Part shown: positions 1 through 11,007 of the stretch, one piece after another
Layout: every line of letters begins with the position of its first letter
How positions within the stretch are numbered: position 1 is the first letter of the stretch
Origin: Trichostrongylus colubriformis
Lineage: Eukaryota > Nematoda > Chromadorea > Rhabditida > Trichostrongylidae
Direction: 5' to 3'
DNA length: 64,000 nucleotides
NCBI GenBank assembly: GCA_963978905.1
Contig: OZ022259.1
Coordinates: 28,621,994-28,685,993 of the forward strand
Position numbers and translations under genes: made by a program
The notes under the pieces: generated by a model
Told to the model about the DNA's origin: nothing
The model's database searches: none
Seen by the model: only the letters and a program-made list of their open reading frames with translations

Positions 1-350
1 ATTTTCAAAGAATTTGGCAATGAAGCTCCATCAAAGACCTCAGTGTATCGTTGGCTTAGGGAACTCATTCGTTGTCGTAGTCCGCTGTCCGACGAGATTC
101 ATGAAGGATGTCCGAAATTAGCATTTGTTTAAGAAAACATCGATGCTGTGTGCAATATGATTAAGCAAGATTGCCAATTCACCCATCCTAAGATTGAGGC
201 ATCCCTAAACATTATTTCCACCAACAAACATTCAATTTACTTGAACACATGGATTTGCAGAAAATATTTTTCCGTTGAAACCCACACAATTTGACAAACT
301 CACCAAGAAATGCTTGTTTCAAAAATTCATAAAATGAACAAATAGCGCAG
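1..350 (+). pseudogene. mariner-type transposase, N-terminal relic
   Basis: Frame 1 from base 1 reads as the helix-turn-helix end of a mariner-family transposase. It has an SVYRW recognition-helix motif near residues 14-18, then the hallmark run of acidic and basic residues (LSDEIHEGCPK), then a second HTH-like segment (ENIDAVCNMIKQD ... FTHPKIEASLNI ... HSI). Known mariner transposases have the order W-F-G-L-D-R-G-P followed by E-I-V-L-I. A TAA at 130-132 and a TGA near 289 interrupt the frame, and no DDD catalytic part follows, so this is dead. The window edge cuts off the true N-terminus and the 5' inverted repeat. It would have acted as a cut-and-paste transposase in the nucleus. The family call rests on motif order only. 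Confidence 0.6.
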
Positions 351-1017
351 TGCGACAAATTGGATGATGAGGTCTTTGGTTAAAAGAGGCGAACTCTACG
401 ATGGAATCATCAGATTTACTCCCATGATAACAGTATTGCCTATTCCCGAAATATAAATAGCGACCCACGTATTTCTTTTCGGGGGGAGCCTTAGACCTTA
501 TCCAAGGAGTCGTTTTTTTATTAATTTGTCCTTGACGCCGGGTTTGACCCTAGCCTTAGCTACTGCGTTATTCAGAACAACAACTGTTAGCTTCTGATAA
601 TCAGTTTCAGTCACTGGATTGGGAACTATTCTACAGGTTTCCCGTCTTCAATTGTTCGTAGTGGTGGAGGCTGGAAGAAAGTGCTGCCTGAAAGGAAACT
701 GCTGACAGTGCTGTCACAGCTCTTGTTGTCGTGAGTATTGTAAAAGTCATTTGGTAATGTCGGCAGAAAAAAAATGGCAGAAATGATCCTGAGAGCTTCA
801 AACCATGTAGTGAAAGTTGATTTTCGTAATGATTTGGATAACCCTTTTATAGGAAGTGTCAACAGCGCTGCCGTTCTCACACTATAAATTGAAATTTGAA
901 TGTCCTGCATCACCTTATACGCTTCGCCCTTCTCACGAACTCCTCCCAGCTACCGGTGTCAATGGAAACAACTATGTAACCGCATATTGTCATAAGTATT
1001 AAAATGTAGAAAAACTC
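351..1017. other. no gene recognised
   Basis: AT-leaning sequence with scattered stops in all frames. A 95-codon opening on the minus strand at 626-913 has no recognisable motif or splice context. Nothing else is supported. Confidence 0.5.
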
Positions 1018-1029
1018 ATGCAAGCCCAC

Positions 1030-1083
1030 CCCAAGCGGACCTTGCGCCGGCGCGGGATTAACGCCAGGGAGAAGAAGAAGAAG
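1030..1083 (+). mobile_element. 54-bp 3' stub of the RTE-type LINE
   Basis: The last about 50 bases match the 3' end of the full-length minus-strand LINE at 7852-11007. The shared blocks are AGCGGACC, GCGCGGGA-TAACGC-AGGGA and an identical four-unit GAA/AAG tail. The insert is flanked by near-perfect 12-bp repeats, ATGCAAGCCCAC at 1018-1029 and ATGCGAGCCCAC at 1084-1095, which look like a target-site duplication with one substitution. It is therefore an extremely 5'-truncated, target-primed insertion. It has no coding capacity. Confidence 0.65.
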
Positions 1084-1095
1084 ATGCGAGCCCAC

Positions 1096-4000
1096 AATAA
1101 ATTCTTCTATCTAGCCAAGAAAACGCACCGTTCAAAACCAATTCTTCTCACTGACAAAAAAACCCTATTTTCCTCTTTCTTCTTTTGTCGCCAGTTCTTT
1201 TTTGAATGCTGTCCCATGCAGTCTGAATCTCCCGTAGATCCAGCTGTAGCTTGATCGGTGAAATTCGAAGAATCTCGTCTAATCGATGTTCATAGAATTT
1301 GTGTAGCTTCTTTTCTGAAGTTTTGCGAAAGGATACTGCGGTAGTCATGTCAAAGATCGTGGCCAATGTTCCAGTGTTACAAGTACTAAAAGACAGATTT
1401 TCATTTTCATCATGCTCTGTTCCATTCATGTGTGAGAATCTTGAGTTAAGAAGGGGATCACTGGGATACTTTCGGTCATTCCATAAGGTGTGTTGCTTTT
1501 TTTGAGGAGAATTGGGAAGTGGTAGGTTTAGCCGACGAAATCAACCAAACTAACAATTGTTCGGAACACTATATCCCACCTAGGAAAACTAAATAGTTTC
1601 GCACCTCTTTTTCTAGACTGTATCCGGAAGCACTAACGTTTTTTTCGAAATCACATTTTTGTGACTAAATTCTTTGTTTACTATCGCTTTATAGATCATT
1701 CGAAAGGATTTATCTGCCCAATCAAGATTTTGTTACGCTTTGATTGTGACTTCGATTCAAAATGAATTCTCAAAACATGTTACATACAGCGGTCCAGTTG
1801 CCGTTATTTCACGAAATATTTTTTCAGCAGAATGGTAAGGAATTCGGCTAGTGATATGTCCCCGTCCCTATTCACTACCTCTTCTTAACATTTCATCACT
1901 TTTTCAGCAGATTAGTCGAGAAAATTTTTCTGCCTTGATTTGAAGAAATTGTCAAAAAGTGGACGAATTGTTGCGAAGAAACCAACATTGCAGGAAGAGT
2001 GACATGTTTCTCAATCAACAAGTTATTGGAACTTGTACAGGAGGTCGGGGCCAAGTACAAGACACATGATTGTTTGATTTTCCCGAAGCGAAGTATAGTG
2101 TTTAAGTTGATTGCCCGTATGTTCAATTTTTGTCGAGTAGACCCATCACATCACCAGCCTGAGAATCGGCCCATTTGAGGACACCAAAAAATTGTGCGTA
2201 CGTATCCCCTTGTAGAACAGATAAGTCTTTTCGGATGTTGTAGAGCATGCTGTGCAAACACGTGAGTTTATAAATATTTCTCCGTAAAAAAGCGACATTA
2301 CTCATGGAATGATTCATAAAACTATATCTTTGAATTCATTTTGGTCATTAATAAACAGCAACTTTTCCTTTGTGGAAATTTGTTCGTGCTCGATATCGGT
2401 TCCTAAAAAAAGAGCAAAGTCAAATGCCGTCCTCAGTTCTTCACTAGGTTTTGTAGTTGCTCCTTATCACAGCATGAAGCTTTGCTTCCGTTCATGGTGC
2501 ATCAGTGGTCTGATAGGGCTACAATGCGTTATGTCGCACTCGCATTAGTCGATGAATCAAGAAATGTTCAAATCGGCTGGAACTACCAGTCATTCGAGTG
2601 TTTTTAGACTTTAAAAGGAAGTGAAATGTGGAGCGGATCCACAGGTCATTAGTAGCTCAATGCGTATTGTGATTAAAGAAGCTCTAAAGGTGCAAGTGAA
2701 TTCGGAGGTGATTGCTCAAATGGGATCGGCAAATGCCTCTTTGCTGGCCTTACTTAATTTTTTTCAGCAGTCCACCTTCAAACTGCGGAAGCTGCGGGTG
2801 AAGAGGGGGATGGACTTTTCAAAAATGTCCTTTCCAATGACTGACCCAGATGTTTGTAGTTGGATGAGTATTGCTCGATGTACCTAACCTCCGCAGTGCA
2901 CAGTATTGCGCGGTCGATTTGACATTTTTGCGACATTTAGTTGAATATGTCATTCGCATGAGTACGATACCACCGCTCACTCGGTGAGGAATAACCTAAG
3001 TGGGTAATTGCTAGTGAAATTTTTCAAAAGAGGTAAAAAATGGATTATCAGCTTTTCTCGCGTGAGATCTCTTCTGGGATAGCCCTCACTTGCTTATTAA
3101 GTGAAGTAACTAGGTAACGAGTGGATGCTATGAGATTTTAGAAGTGAGGTCGAGGAATACGATGGAAGTGCGGGCTTTTGGTACATTAACTAGGGTCCTA
3201 CGATTACAAAACGACCGACACCGTGACGTCTAGAGAGCTGAATTGAAGGCGCCAGTGGGCGTAACTCTGGAATATGGAAGTTGGAGTGCTAATTCATGCA
3301 AGAGCAGAGGAAGAAATAGTAGTGGAGCGGTCAAAACTCGAATAGTAAGACCTCTACCTACTATAGAAAACCTGCTTCTGCGTCCCATGCATTAGCGAAA
3401 AACAATGAAATCATGCTTTGCCCTCCAGGGCTAATCCACCGTGAGCACCCACCGCACCAAAATAGTACACGCAGGCAACGCTGCAACGAGTCTCGCGACC
3501 GATCATCTATCTTGCACTCGCACGACCATTTACAGTGTGTTCAGTATTCTCAGTGTCACTAAGGGTGCTTTTCAGAAGTACTTTTCAAAAGGATCATTAC
3601 TCACTCCAATACATAAATTTTTTGCCTTGAATAATGACGAGAGAAAAGGAAAGGTTTTCACCAAGTTTCAAAAAGTCCTCAAAGAGTAAATCGTAAATGT
3701 AGATTTTGACCAGGAGCGAGGAGTCCAATGATCTATACGGCGTTGTACACCTTATTCAGCATGTCTTCAACCATGGAAAGGATAATGGATGACTCAATGA
3801 TCGACCCATTTTCGAGAAGCGCCACGTATTTTGAGATTGAAGACGGGCTTTATCTGTGCGGAGGTCGCTATGTGAAAATCACTTTTTCTGTCTTCCAAGG
3901 TTTTCTGGTGCTCATGGAATACACCAATGAGTGGATGAGGATCAGCACTCGTTCACCAGACTTGAACCAGACTTTTACATAGGGTGCGACAAGAGTATTG

Positions 4001-4206
4001 ACCGCCTGACAAAGGCTCACCATACCAGCATGAGATGATATCGCTAGTTTTACACAAAGCATGGTGATCGGAAGGCATTCGTATCGCTCTTACGCACTGA
4101 CGAAGACACTGAGCGAGAGTGTATGCAGTCGAAAGCAGGTGACCGTCGCGCAAATTCTCTCAAACCTTTGTAAAGTAGACTTCAGAGAATGCACAGGATG
4201 TGAGGA
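1096..4206. other. no gene supported
   Basis: Several 60-90 codon openings on both strands (for example minus 1148-1429, minus 2123-2317, plus 2621-2887). None shows a recognisable domain or a consistent chain of splice sites, and this number is expected by chance at this base composition. No repeat shared with the rest of the window was noticed. Confidence 0.4.
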
Positions 4207-4494
4207 GGGGTGGGGGGAAATACGCCAAAAAATGGCGTGCCCGCCCGCGGCGAGCGGCGCGGCTGGTGCGAGTGCCAGTGGCAGTGCTGGCAGCCTTCAA
4301 TCGAGACAGTGTGGCAAAGGTAGAGGAGGCAGGGTGGCGTGGCTGGAGGAGGCAGTGTGGCATGGGTGGAGTGCGGAAGTGACGCAGCCACGCTCTGCCG
4401 GGCTTCCAGGAACAAAATCGATTCGCAAGTCGTACTGGTGGCGCCGCGAGTGCGACGCCGCTGACGCGATTTTTTGACGTATTTCCCTCCACCC
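4207..4494. repeat. palindromic GC-rich repeat, copy 1
   Basis: The ends are inverted copies. The left end at about 4210-4230 (GGTGGGGGGAAATACGCC) pairs with the right end at about 4465-4494 (GACGTATTTCCCTCCACC). The interior contains the block GGCGAGCGGCGCGGCTGGTG and a terminal CGATTCGCAA block, both shared with a second copy at 21466-21705. The GC content is much higher than the surroundings. It is most likely a MITE-like non-autonomous DNA element. The long overlapping ORFs here are by-products of the GC richness and are not called. Confidence 0.6.
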
Positions 4495-5256
4495 TGTGAG
4501 GAGTAGTGATTTTCAGAAGGAGTAGTCGTCCAGATTGAGATCCAGCTCATGTATAATATATGGTGGTCATCGCTGCGCATGGTGAAATCGTGGAGACGTG
4601 TCGTGTCGCGCTGATCATGCCTTGTTGGCCAGCGTTGCTTCCGTGGATGAAATAATCCGAATTGAGTCGTAGATGAAGTATTAACTGAGTGTGGTGTTTT
4701 CCATCACAACTGCCAAAATTCAGGGTGATGCTTCTGCTTTCAAATGAGATCTGGATTTCGCCTAAGAACCGCCGCCGTCTCCTGGACTACCCGGCCTCCA
4801 TAAGTGGCGATTAAATGAGGTGATAGCATTTCGGAACAACTCTTTTTGATTTCAGGTAGTTAAATCTTGAATGATCACTTGACTGCATGAATGGTTTCCA
4901 TAGACTGATGGCATGGTCTTCGCTTTGTGGTACAAACAGCGAATTATTATTATTTATCTACCTATAACTTATGATTCTACACGCGCCTACTAAGAGTGAC
5001 TGTGAATGAATAATAATTCCAAAGGAGCAGTTACCTAAGGAACCTTCAAATTGATGGTGCTACGTATGGCTCCGATCCGCACCTGGTTCACTCTATGTTC
5101 AGTACGTGGAGTGCCGATAAAATTCCGCTATGGCGCCGCCTAGTTTTGGTTTTTCCGAATGACTCGCTCAGTTAAGTACTAAACGGCATATAAACGAATC
5201 GGCGGCCTGGTGGACGTCTTATGCGGGCGTAGACGCTGTCATAAAATGCAGATACG
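4495..5256. other. no gene recognised
   Basis: Low-complexity AT patches near 4940-4990 and no supported coding frame. The last about 60 bases may be decayed sequence of the RTE relic that follows. Confidence 0.4.
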
Positions 5257-5571
5257 TTGGGTAAGCGGCGCGATGAAAAGGTCATCGTGGCGCCGGAGGC
5301 GCGGTTGTCGCACAGACGAACTGCGTGTGCTCCGAAGAAAACTCGAGGGAACATCCTGGAATCACTGCTACTCGCTCAATTCGGGATGGATTTCTTTGAT
5401 GTGCCTTCAAGGTCAGACTTCTTCACGAATGCTCTGCGCGAAGGAAACGAGATGCTGCGTACCCCTGGAGCCACAAATGTTCACTGGACTACTTTGGCTC
5501 GCGACAGAGACGAATGGCGAAGTTGCTGGCGCCCGCTCGAGATTGTCGATGAGCAACGGGACGACAGGTGA
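5257..5571 (+). pseudogene. RTE-type LINE, C-terminal relic
   Basis: An open stretch of 104 codons ends with the C-terminal signature seen in many nematode RTE-type endonuclease-reverse transcriptase proteins: [10 protein letters not shown], then [12 protein letters not shown], then [14 protein letters not shown] and a stop. The ARDRxxW core followed by a WRPL tail is what I recognise. The palm, fingers and endonuclease domains are missing upstream, so this is a 5'-truncated fragment. The residues differ from the C-terminus of the intact LINE at 7874-10828 (no WRPL tail there), so it belongs to another RTE lineage, probably that of the 5' fragment at 62800-64000. Confidence 0.65.
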
Positions 5572-6073
5572 TACAGGTGATGGTCTCTGCAAATACTTGT
5601 GGTCACATTAGCCCATGTGGATAACGGTGCTTTCTTTTTTTTTCGGAAAATTCGGCTACTATTTACCAGTCATCATAGTAACGCAAAGCTGGATTTGATG
5701 AATGGGCCGAATATTTTGGAACCGTGAGGCTGATAACAGGCAGGGTGAGGCTTGGGTCGAGGAATCCTCGAGGAGATCTCATTTTCGGTTGGAAAGTGAG
5801 TAAGTCGAATTCTGGACCTTTCATCGACCATTCCCTAAACGATCTACCCTACTCCTGGGCCGTTTGTATAAGGGGGTCATCGATCAATAATCACACTCGG
5901 TACTGGGTAGCAGTGCTATAATAGTCGATTCACGTCATTTTTTGGAGGAGAGTCTAGAAGCAGACAACTCCGGAAGCGCCGACTGAAGGAGTCATGTTTT
6001 CAAAATTTTCCATAGACATCAATCCTGACCCTACATAATAACAGATACTGCTTGTCACTTCTTCACCTCGGGT
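5572..6073. other. no gene recognised
   Basis: Flank of the RTE relic. No tail repeat or target-site duplication could be recognised and no supported ORF is present. Confidence 0.35.
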
Positions 6074-6297
6074 GTATCCTTATGTTATGATTTCGCACCG
6101 CGAAGTGTCGCAAGTGCGATGCGGACGAGCTAAGGCGCCGTGCTATAAGGTCCAAAGGCGATTACAAGTCAACTGTGTGTGGCGCACCTAACAGTAGCTT
6201 GTAGTCGCTCCAAGACCCAACTATAGCGGCGCGCATAGCTCGCGCATACCGTGTCGCACGCCGATCGTCGTGGTGCGAAATCGTGACATAGAGGTAC
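6074..6297. mobile_element. MITE family A, copy 1
   Basis: A 224-bp element with imperfect terminal inverted repeats. The left end is GTATCCTTATGTTATGATTT followed by CGCAC, and the right end is GTGCGAAATCGTGACAT followed by AGAGGTAC. The interior carries GCGGACGAGCTAAGGCGCC, AGTCAACTG and AAGACCCAACTA, all found again in order at 18353-18594 and 23147-23379. No coding capacity. This is the most diverged of the three copies. Confidence 0.7.
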
Positions 6298-7029
6298 AGG
6301 CCCCTTCACCTCTACGGAAAAATGCTTCACTCGACGGGAATGTATTGACCGTTTTTCATTGATTGTGAGTTTGTATAAAACTCTTTTATATCACAATTGA
6401 CCCGCTTTCATTAGAAGACTGGCTCCGATAAATCTAGGATTTTTCGTAGCTTTGCGGCGGGAGGAGCAAAGTAATGCGCATTGCTTGCAACAGTGTCGGC
6501 ACGGATCATAGACTTTCCATATGCGCTTACGCCAGACCGATAATGGAGGGGCTTCAAAGATGGCTGCGACGACTTTGGAATTGTGAGCTTTGGTAACCAC
6601 CAAATGTACAAGCCAGTACTTTTATCGTTTCATGGAGTCATGTCATGTAAGTTTCATTGAACTACGCAGGGAGGGAAGCAAAATTGATCGACTTTTCCTA
6701 ACACAGCGTTAACTGAATTGTGGAGAGAATCGAGTGCGCAAAATTGAGTCGGCTAGACTGTGTGTGCCCTTAGAAGCCAGTTCAAGTCTGCTCTTCATCC
6801 TTACGTCAGATTTTTTTTCATAAAGACATGAACTGATAACACATACATATGTGGTGAAACATTAGCCTTGAGTTTGCCTTCATTTAAGCAGCAAGTAATT
6901 AAAGGCCAGTAGGGGTAGGAGGACGAAGGAAAACAGGGAGAACTGTTTGTCTTGAAACGAATATTCGAGGTCGGATGGGGTAATGGGTAGCGAGATGTGG
7001 GTTGCAAAGTGCGACGTTGTTGTCTCTAT
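6298..7029. other. no gene recognised
   Basis: Short openings only (minus 6391-6611, minus 6801-7007) with no motif. Nothing is supported. Confidence 0.4.
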
Positions 7030-7345
7030 TCACATCTCCCGCGCATCACTGCGAACGGCACACATTAGCTTTCCGAGTTGCTCGCTGTGGAAGATGTCAT
7101 TTGTTGTCTCGTGGGGTGTATTTCATACATTTGTTATGATGTGAAACAATGTGATAGTAACGCGACCAACAGCAGTAAGCAAATGAAACAGTGAAAGAAA
7201 GAGTAAGCGAAGAGCAAGGAAAAAGGTGTTCATGATGAAGAAACCAGTGAATTCACACTCGACGCCTTGGCCAGGCGTCGTATGCAATTGAAGAAAACGC
7301 AAGCGTGTAAGCCGAAATTGTCCCTTCTTAGTGTCCTTTGAACAT
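7030..7345 (+). repeat. dispersed non-coding repeat B, copy 1
   Basis: It shares ordered blocks with three other places in the window: TTTCCGAGTTG, GATGTCATTTGTTGTCTCGT, a GAAACA...AACAAATAAA-like A-rich segment, and a block around AGGCGTC ending near GTGTCTTT. The other copies are at about 13110-13610, 35440-35900 and 44725-44960. No ORF is conserved between copies. The class of element is unknown. Confidence 0.6.
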
Positions 7346-7831
7346 CGGTTTTATTCGGTAATCCGCGATATTCCTGATCGAATTTACCCCATATTACAGA
7401 CTGTTCACAAGGTCATGCAATACATTAAAGGAAGTGTTTGGAAATACGTTAACCTCGTAATCTGCTCTAATCATAAGGCCCTCTCTGGATGACTCATTTT
7501 GCTCGTTTACTGAAAAAAGCTTTGGTAAAAAGGCCGATATTAATAATACAACTTCTCCCTGTACAAACTATTAGGTCTGTGCAGAATAAATGGCCGAAAC
7601 GTATCTGGCCATAACTTCACTCAGACACAACTTTATTTGTCGAAATAAAAACCATTCGAATCTACAGAATTTTGCCTGGTAAAGAAACTATGCCATCGCG
7701 ATCAAATTCTGGATTGCGAAAATTAATAAAGTCAAGAATGGCATTTTTACCGTGCATAGTTTTTCTGCCGCAGGTTTGCATCGAGAACCAGGAGAAAGTG
7801 GTAATCCGTCAGGGGTAGGTCTGGGGAATAG

Positions 7832-7851
7832 GGAGGGTGAGGGAGAATCTT
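7832..7851. repeat. RTE target-site duplication, left copy
   Basis: GGAGGGTGAGGGAGAATCTT, identical over 20 bases to 11008-11027 and abutting the poly-GAA tail of the LINE. In the sister elements FB2 and FB3 the same site is present once per arm, which confirms that it belongs to the target. Confidence 0.85.
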
Positions 7852-7873
7852 CTTCTTCTTCTTCTCCCTAGCG

Positions 7874-10828
7874 TTAGTCCCGTGCCGTTGCGGGGTCCGC
7901 TGTTCTTGTCAATCGCCGCCATTTTCTCCTATCCAAGGCATCTTCTGCCGTGGCTTTCACTTCTGTGAGGTCCGTTTTGATAACGTCCCTCCACATTTTC
8001 TTTGGGGCTCCTCGTGGTCGTTTGCCGGGTGCTTCGAGCTCCATCGCTTTCCTAATTGGGTGACCTGCCGACCTTCTCAGCACGTGCCCATACCATCTTA
8101 GCCGCTGCTCCCTCAACTTCAGCTGGACCGGTGCCGTCTGCATGACTGCCCTGACGTCCTCGTTCCTGATCCTGTCGAGCCGCGTCCAGCCATATGCCCA
8201 TCTCAGCATCCTCATTTCTGCAGAATGTAGCTGCTTCTCAAGATTCTTTGTTATGGGCCAGCACTCGCTGCCATAGAGCATTGCGGGTCTTATCACCGTT
8301 CGGTATACCTTGCCCTTTAGAGTCCTGGAGCACCGTCGATCGCAGAGGATTCCTGTGGACTCTCTCCATTTCAGCCATGCCGCATTTATTCGGGCTTTCA
8401 CGGCCTGATCCACCGTACCGTCCTCGGCTACATCACTTCCCAGGTATCGGAAGTCCTGAACCCTTTCGATGCTTTCTCCATGGCGGTCCACGATGGACAC
8501 CGGACAGTCTTCGGAGCTCAGGAATTTGGTCTTCTTCACGTTTACTCGTAAGCCATTCTCTGCCAGCCTTGCCTGCCATCTCTGCACCTTCGCCTGTAGT
8601 TCTTCTTTGGTATCCGCTATCAGGGCAATGTCGTCAGCGTAGAGAATGGTCCTCAGTGGTCCCTCCATGAGGTCTTTCACCATGCCATCTAGGGTGAGTA
8701 GGGAGAGGAACGGGCTTAGGGCTGAGCCTTGGTGTACCCCAACCGAGATCCCTATTTCCGCCGTCAGTCCCTGCGGGGTGCGTATGACCGCCTTAGCCCC
8801 ATCGTACATGTCCTGTATAAGGGTGACGAGGTGCTCTGGTATCTGTCGTTCTCGAAGCGAATTCCAGATTACTGGTCGTGGCAGACGGTCGAAGGCCTTT
8901 TCGAGGTCCAGGAAGGCTAGGTAGCAAGGCTTACGCTTTTCACGGTACTTTTCCATCACTTGTCTAAGGATGAAGATGGCATCCGTGGTGGAGCGCTCAG
9001 GCATGAACCCGAACTGCTCCTGAGATATGGTGACCAGCTCCCTCAGCCTCAAGTCAATCAGCCGCTCGTACAGCTTCATGGTATGAGCCGTCAACTTTAT
9101 TCCACGGTAGTTGGAGCACTCCATTGCGTCCCCCTTTTGCTTGAATATGGGAACGATGGTACTGGTCCTCCACGCAACCGGAATTTTTCCTCTGGCCGTC
9201 ACAGTGTTCAGGAAGCGTGTAAGCCACCCCACCCCGTACTCTCCCAGTGCCTTCCATGCCTCTATTGGCACCCCATCTGGACCAGCGGCCTTTCCATTCT
9301 TCATTTTTCCCAGCGCCTGGCGAACTTCTCCCGCTGTCCAAGGGAAGATGGGGCCAGCAGTAGCCTCCTTCTGTTGGCTTTCCTTACGTGGGAACTCTTC
9401 GTTCAGAAGCCCATCGAAGTACTCCCGCCATCTCCTTTTGATCTCGGCTGGTTTCCTCAGAGTGGTACCCTCGCTGCTCTTTACAGCCTTGACCACCGCG
9501 ACGTCTTGGGTGGCTCGATGTCTCGCTTTAGCCAGCCTGAAGACGAACTTTTCTGCCTCCTTCCCATCCAACCTTTCGTACAAGGCATCCATTTCTGTAT
9601 TTTTTGCTTTGGCCACAGCTGCCTTGGCAAGCCTCTTGCAGCGTTTGTAGGTGTCAAGGTGTTCTGGGTTCTTCGTTTTCTGCCACCGCTTGTATGCTTC
9701 CTTCTTTTGTTTCACTACCCTCTGAACCTCCTCATTCCAGAACCACGCTGCTTTGTCTCCTTTGAAGCCATCTCGGGTCTCCCCCAGCGTTTCCTTTGCG
9801 CATTTCAGAATTACCTCAGCTGCTCTGTTCCAAGTCTCCTGAGTCGGCCCGTCAGGGTCTGGGAGACCGATATCCAGTATCCTCCTTTTGAGGTCATCCC
9901 TTTCCTGTTTGCGCAGCTTCCACCATCTGATTCGCCGTTCGGTCTTAAGCCTTGTTTTCTTAGGGAGATCTATGGCAAGATCTGCTAGGAGGGGCCTGTG
10001 TTGAGTGGTGAGTTCCTCTCCTGGCAGTACCTTGATGTCCTTCACAGTTTTGAGGGCTGATCTTCTTATGAGTATATGGTCGACTTCCGTTTGTCTCCCT
10101 CCACTGCTATAGGTTACCTTTTGACTCTCTCTTTTCGCGAAGTACGTGCTGCAGACCGCTAAGTCATGGGCCGTGGCCAGGTCCAGTATCCTTTCTCCCT
10201 CAGCGTTTCTTACGCCCAGCCCTTTGCCTCCATGCACCCTTTCTAAGCCCCTTCTGTCTCTGCCGACGTGACCGTTCAGATCGCCTGCTACGGTGAGGTA
10301 ATCGCCTTCCGGAACTGACCTGATGGCGTCGTCAAGGCTCGGATAGAACTCGTCCTTCTCGTGCTCAGGACAACCGGCTTGCGGTGCGTATACACTTACT
10401 ATGGTCCAGTACCCCTCCTCTGTATCCAACCCTACTGCCATAATTCGGCCGTTGATCCTGTTCACGGCGCACACGCTATCTTTGAGGGAATCCGCTACTG
10501 CGATGGCCACTCCGTTCCGTTTAGTGTCCTCGCCGTTGTAGAAGAGTTTGACTCCCTCTCCAATCTCTCTTGCCTTAGCTCCTTTCCAGCGTGTTTCCTG
10601 GATACATAGGATTTGGATTTTTCGTCGACTCATCAGGTCGGCAATCTCTCGAGACTTCCCGGTCAATGATCCTACGTTCAGAGTCCCTATTCGAACTAAC
10701 TTCTTCAGCCGAGGTCGTTCACCCCTCGGTAGCCCTCGCATACTGACCACAGAACTCGGAGGGTTCTGCGCGTCACTTCCGGGTGACGTCCTAGCATTTA
10801 CACTGTTTCTTTGGCGACTTTTGAGCAT
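7874..10828 (-). CDS. RTE endonuclease-reverse transcriptase
   Basis: An uninterrupted 984-residue protein. Residues about 45-285 are an AP-type endonuclease of the exonuclease-endonuclease-phosphatase fold: TLNVGS near 49, QETRW near 77, AGDLNGHVGR near 181, EVDHIL near 248 and TQHRPL near 275. Residues about 500-770 are a reverse transcriptase: KAAGPDGVP near 513, GFMPERSTTDA near 607, LDLEKAFDRLP near 640, GVHQGSALSP near 697 and the catalytic YADD at 730-733. The tail includes LRWYGHVLRR, the usual RTE C-terminal region. It would nick target DNA and copy the element RNA by target-primed reverse transcription. The start at 10828 is the first in-frame ATG before the endonuclease. No frameshift or stop is seen. 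Confidence 0.92.
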   Translation of the reverse strand: MLKSRQRNSVNARTSPGSDAQNPPSSVVSMRGLPRGERPRLKKLVRIGTLNVGSLTGKSREIADLMSRRKIQILCIQETRWKGAKAREIGEGVKLFYNGEDTKRNGVAIAVADSLKDSVCAVNRINGRIMAVGLDTEEGYWTIVSVYAPQAGCPEHEKDEFYPSLDDAIRSVPEGDYLTVAGDLNGHVGRDRRGLERVHGGKGLGVRNAEGERILDLATAHDLAVCSTYFAKRESQKVTYSSGGRQTEVDHILIRRSALKTVKDIKVLPGEELTTQHRPLLADLAIDLPKKTRLKTERRIRWWKLRKQERDDLKRRILDIGLPDPDGPTQETWNRAAEVILKCAKETLGETRDGFKGDKAAWFWNEEVQRVVKQKKEAYKRWQKTKNPEHLDTYKRCKRLAKAAVAKAKNTEMDALYERLDGKEAEKFVFRLAKARHRATQDVAVVKAVKSSEGTTLRKPAEIKRRWREYFDGLLNEEFPRKESQQKEATAGPIFPWTAGEVRQALGKMKNGKAAGPDGVPIEAWKALGEYGVGWLTRFLNTVTARGKIPVAWRTSTIVPIFKQKGDAMECSNYRGIKLTAHTMKLYERLIDLRLRELVTISQEQFGFMPERSTTDAIFILRQVMEKYREKRKPCYLAFLDLEKAFDRLPRPVIWNSLRERQIPEHLVTLIQDMYDGAKAVIRTPQGLTAEIGISVGVHQGSALSPFLSLLTLDGMVKDLMEGPLRTILYADDIALIADTKEELQAKVQRWQARLAENGLRVNVKKTKFLSSEDCPVSIVDRHGESIERVQDFRYLGSDVAEDGTVDQAVKARINAAWLKWRESTGILCDRRCSRTLKGKVYRTVIRPAMLYGSECWPITKNLEKQLHSAEMRMLRWAYGWTRLDRIRNEDVRAVMQTAPVQLKLREQRLRWYGHVLRRSAGHPIRKAMELEAPGKRPRGAPKKMWRDVIKTDLTEVKATAEDALDRRKWRRLTRTADPATARD

Positions 10829-10919
10829 ATTGGGTGTGACTGGGTTTCTCCATCAGCCGGCCTGTCAACCTGGGCCTGACGCTGGTAACGTCACCATTTC
10901 TGCAATTTCTTGCAAGGCA

Positions 10920-11007
10920 TGGTTTGAGCCTCGGCGGGGATCGAACCCAGTGGTCTTGAAGGTGCAGACGTGAGCCTACACTCTTAACCACTCGGCTATC
11001 CCTGCCT
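10920..11007 (-). promoter_or_regulatory. tRNA-like 5' head of the RTE with A and B boxes
   Basis: Read on the minus strand from the element's first base: an A-box match TAGCCGAGTGG at 10998-10988, continuing GTTAAG, with a GCC...GGC D-arm-like pairing. A perfect B-box GGTTCGATCCC lies at 10947-10937, about 40 bases downstream. The spacing and motifs match an internal RNA polymerase III promoter of a class II (Ser/Leu-like) tRNA. The acceptor ends do not pair convincingly, so it is a tRNA-derived sequence and probably not a working tRNA. It lies inside the target-site duplication, so it belongs to the retrotransposon. Confidence 0.75.

Larger units (their letters stand above)
7852..11007 (-). 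mobile_element. full-length RTE-type non-LTR retrotransposon
   Basis: A 3156-bp insertion bounded by a perfect 20-bp target-site duplication (7832-7851 and 11008-11027). Reading on the minus strand it has about 180 bp of 5' leader beginning with a tRNA-like sequence, one 984-codon ORF encoding endonuclease and reverse transcriptase, about 10 bases of 3' untranslated sequence and a (GAA)n tail at 7864-7852. A very short 3' UTR and a short tandem-repeat tail are typical of RTE elements. The intact ORF and perfect duplication indicate a recent, possibly still competent, copy. The insertion lies inside the mariner foldback FB1. Confidence 0.85.

Noticed and set aside
2123..2317. Minus ORF with LKWADSQAGDVMGLLD, faintly like the MED14 N-terminus
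   Set aside because: Only about 20 residues are suggestive, no neighbouring exon continues the similarity, and no splice sites fit.
10920..11007. Genuine host tRNA gene
   Set aside because: The acceptor stem does not pair convincingly and the sequence lies inside the LINE's target-site duplication, so it is part of the retroelement.
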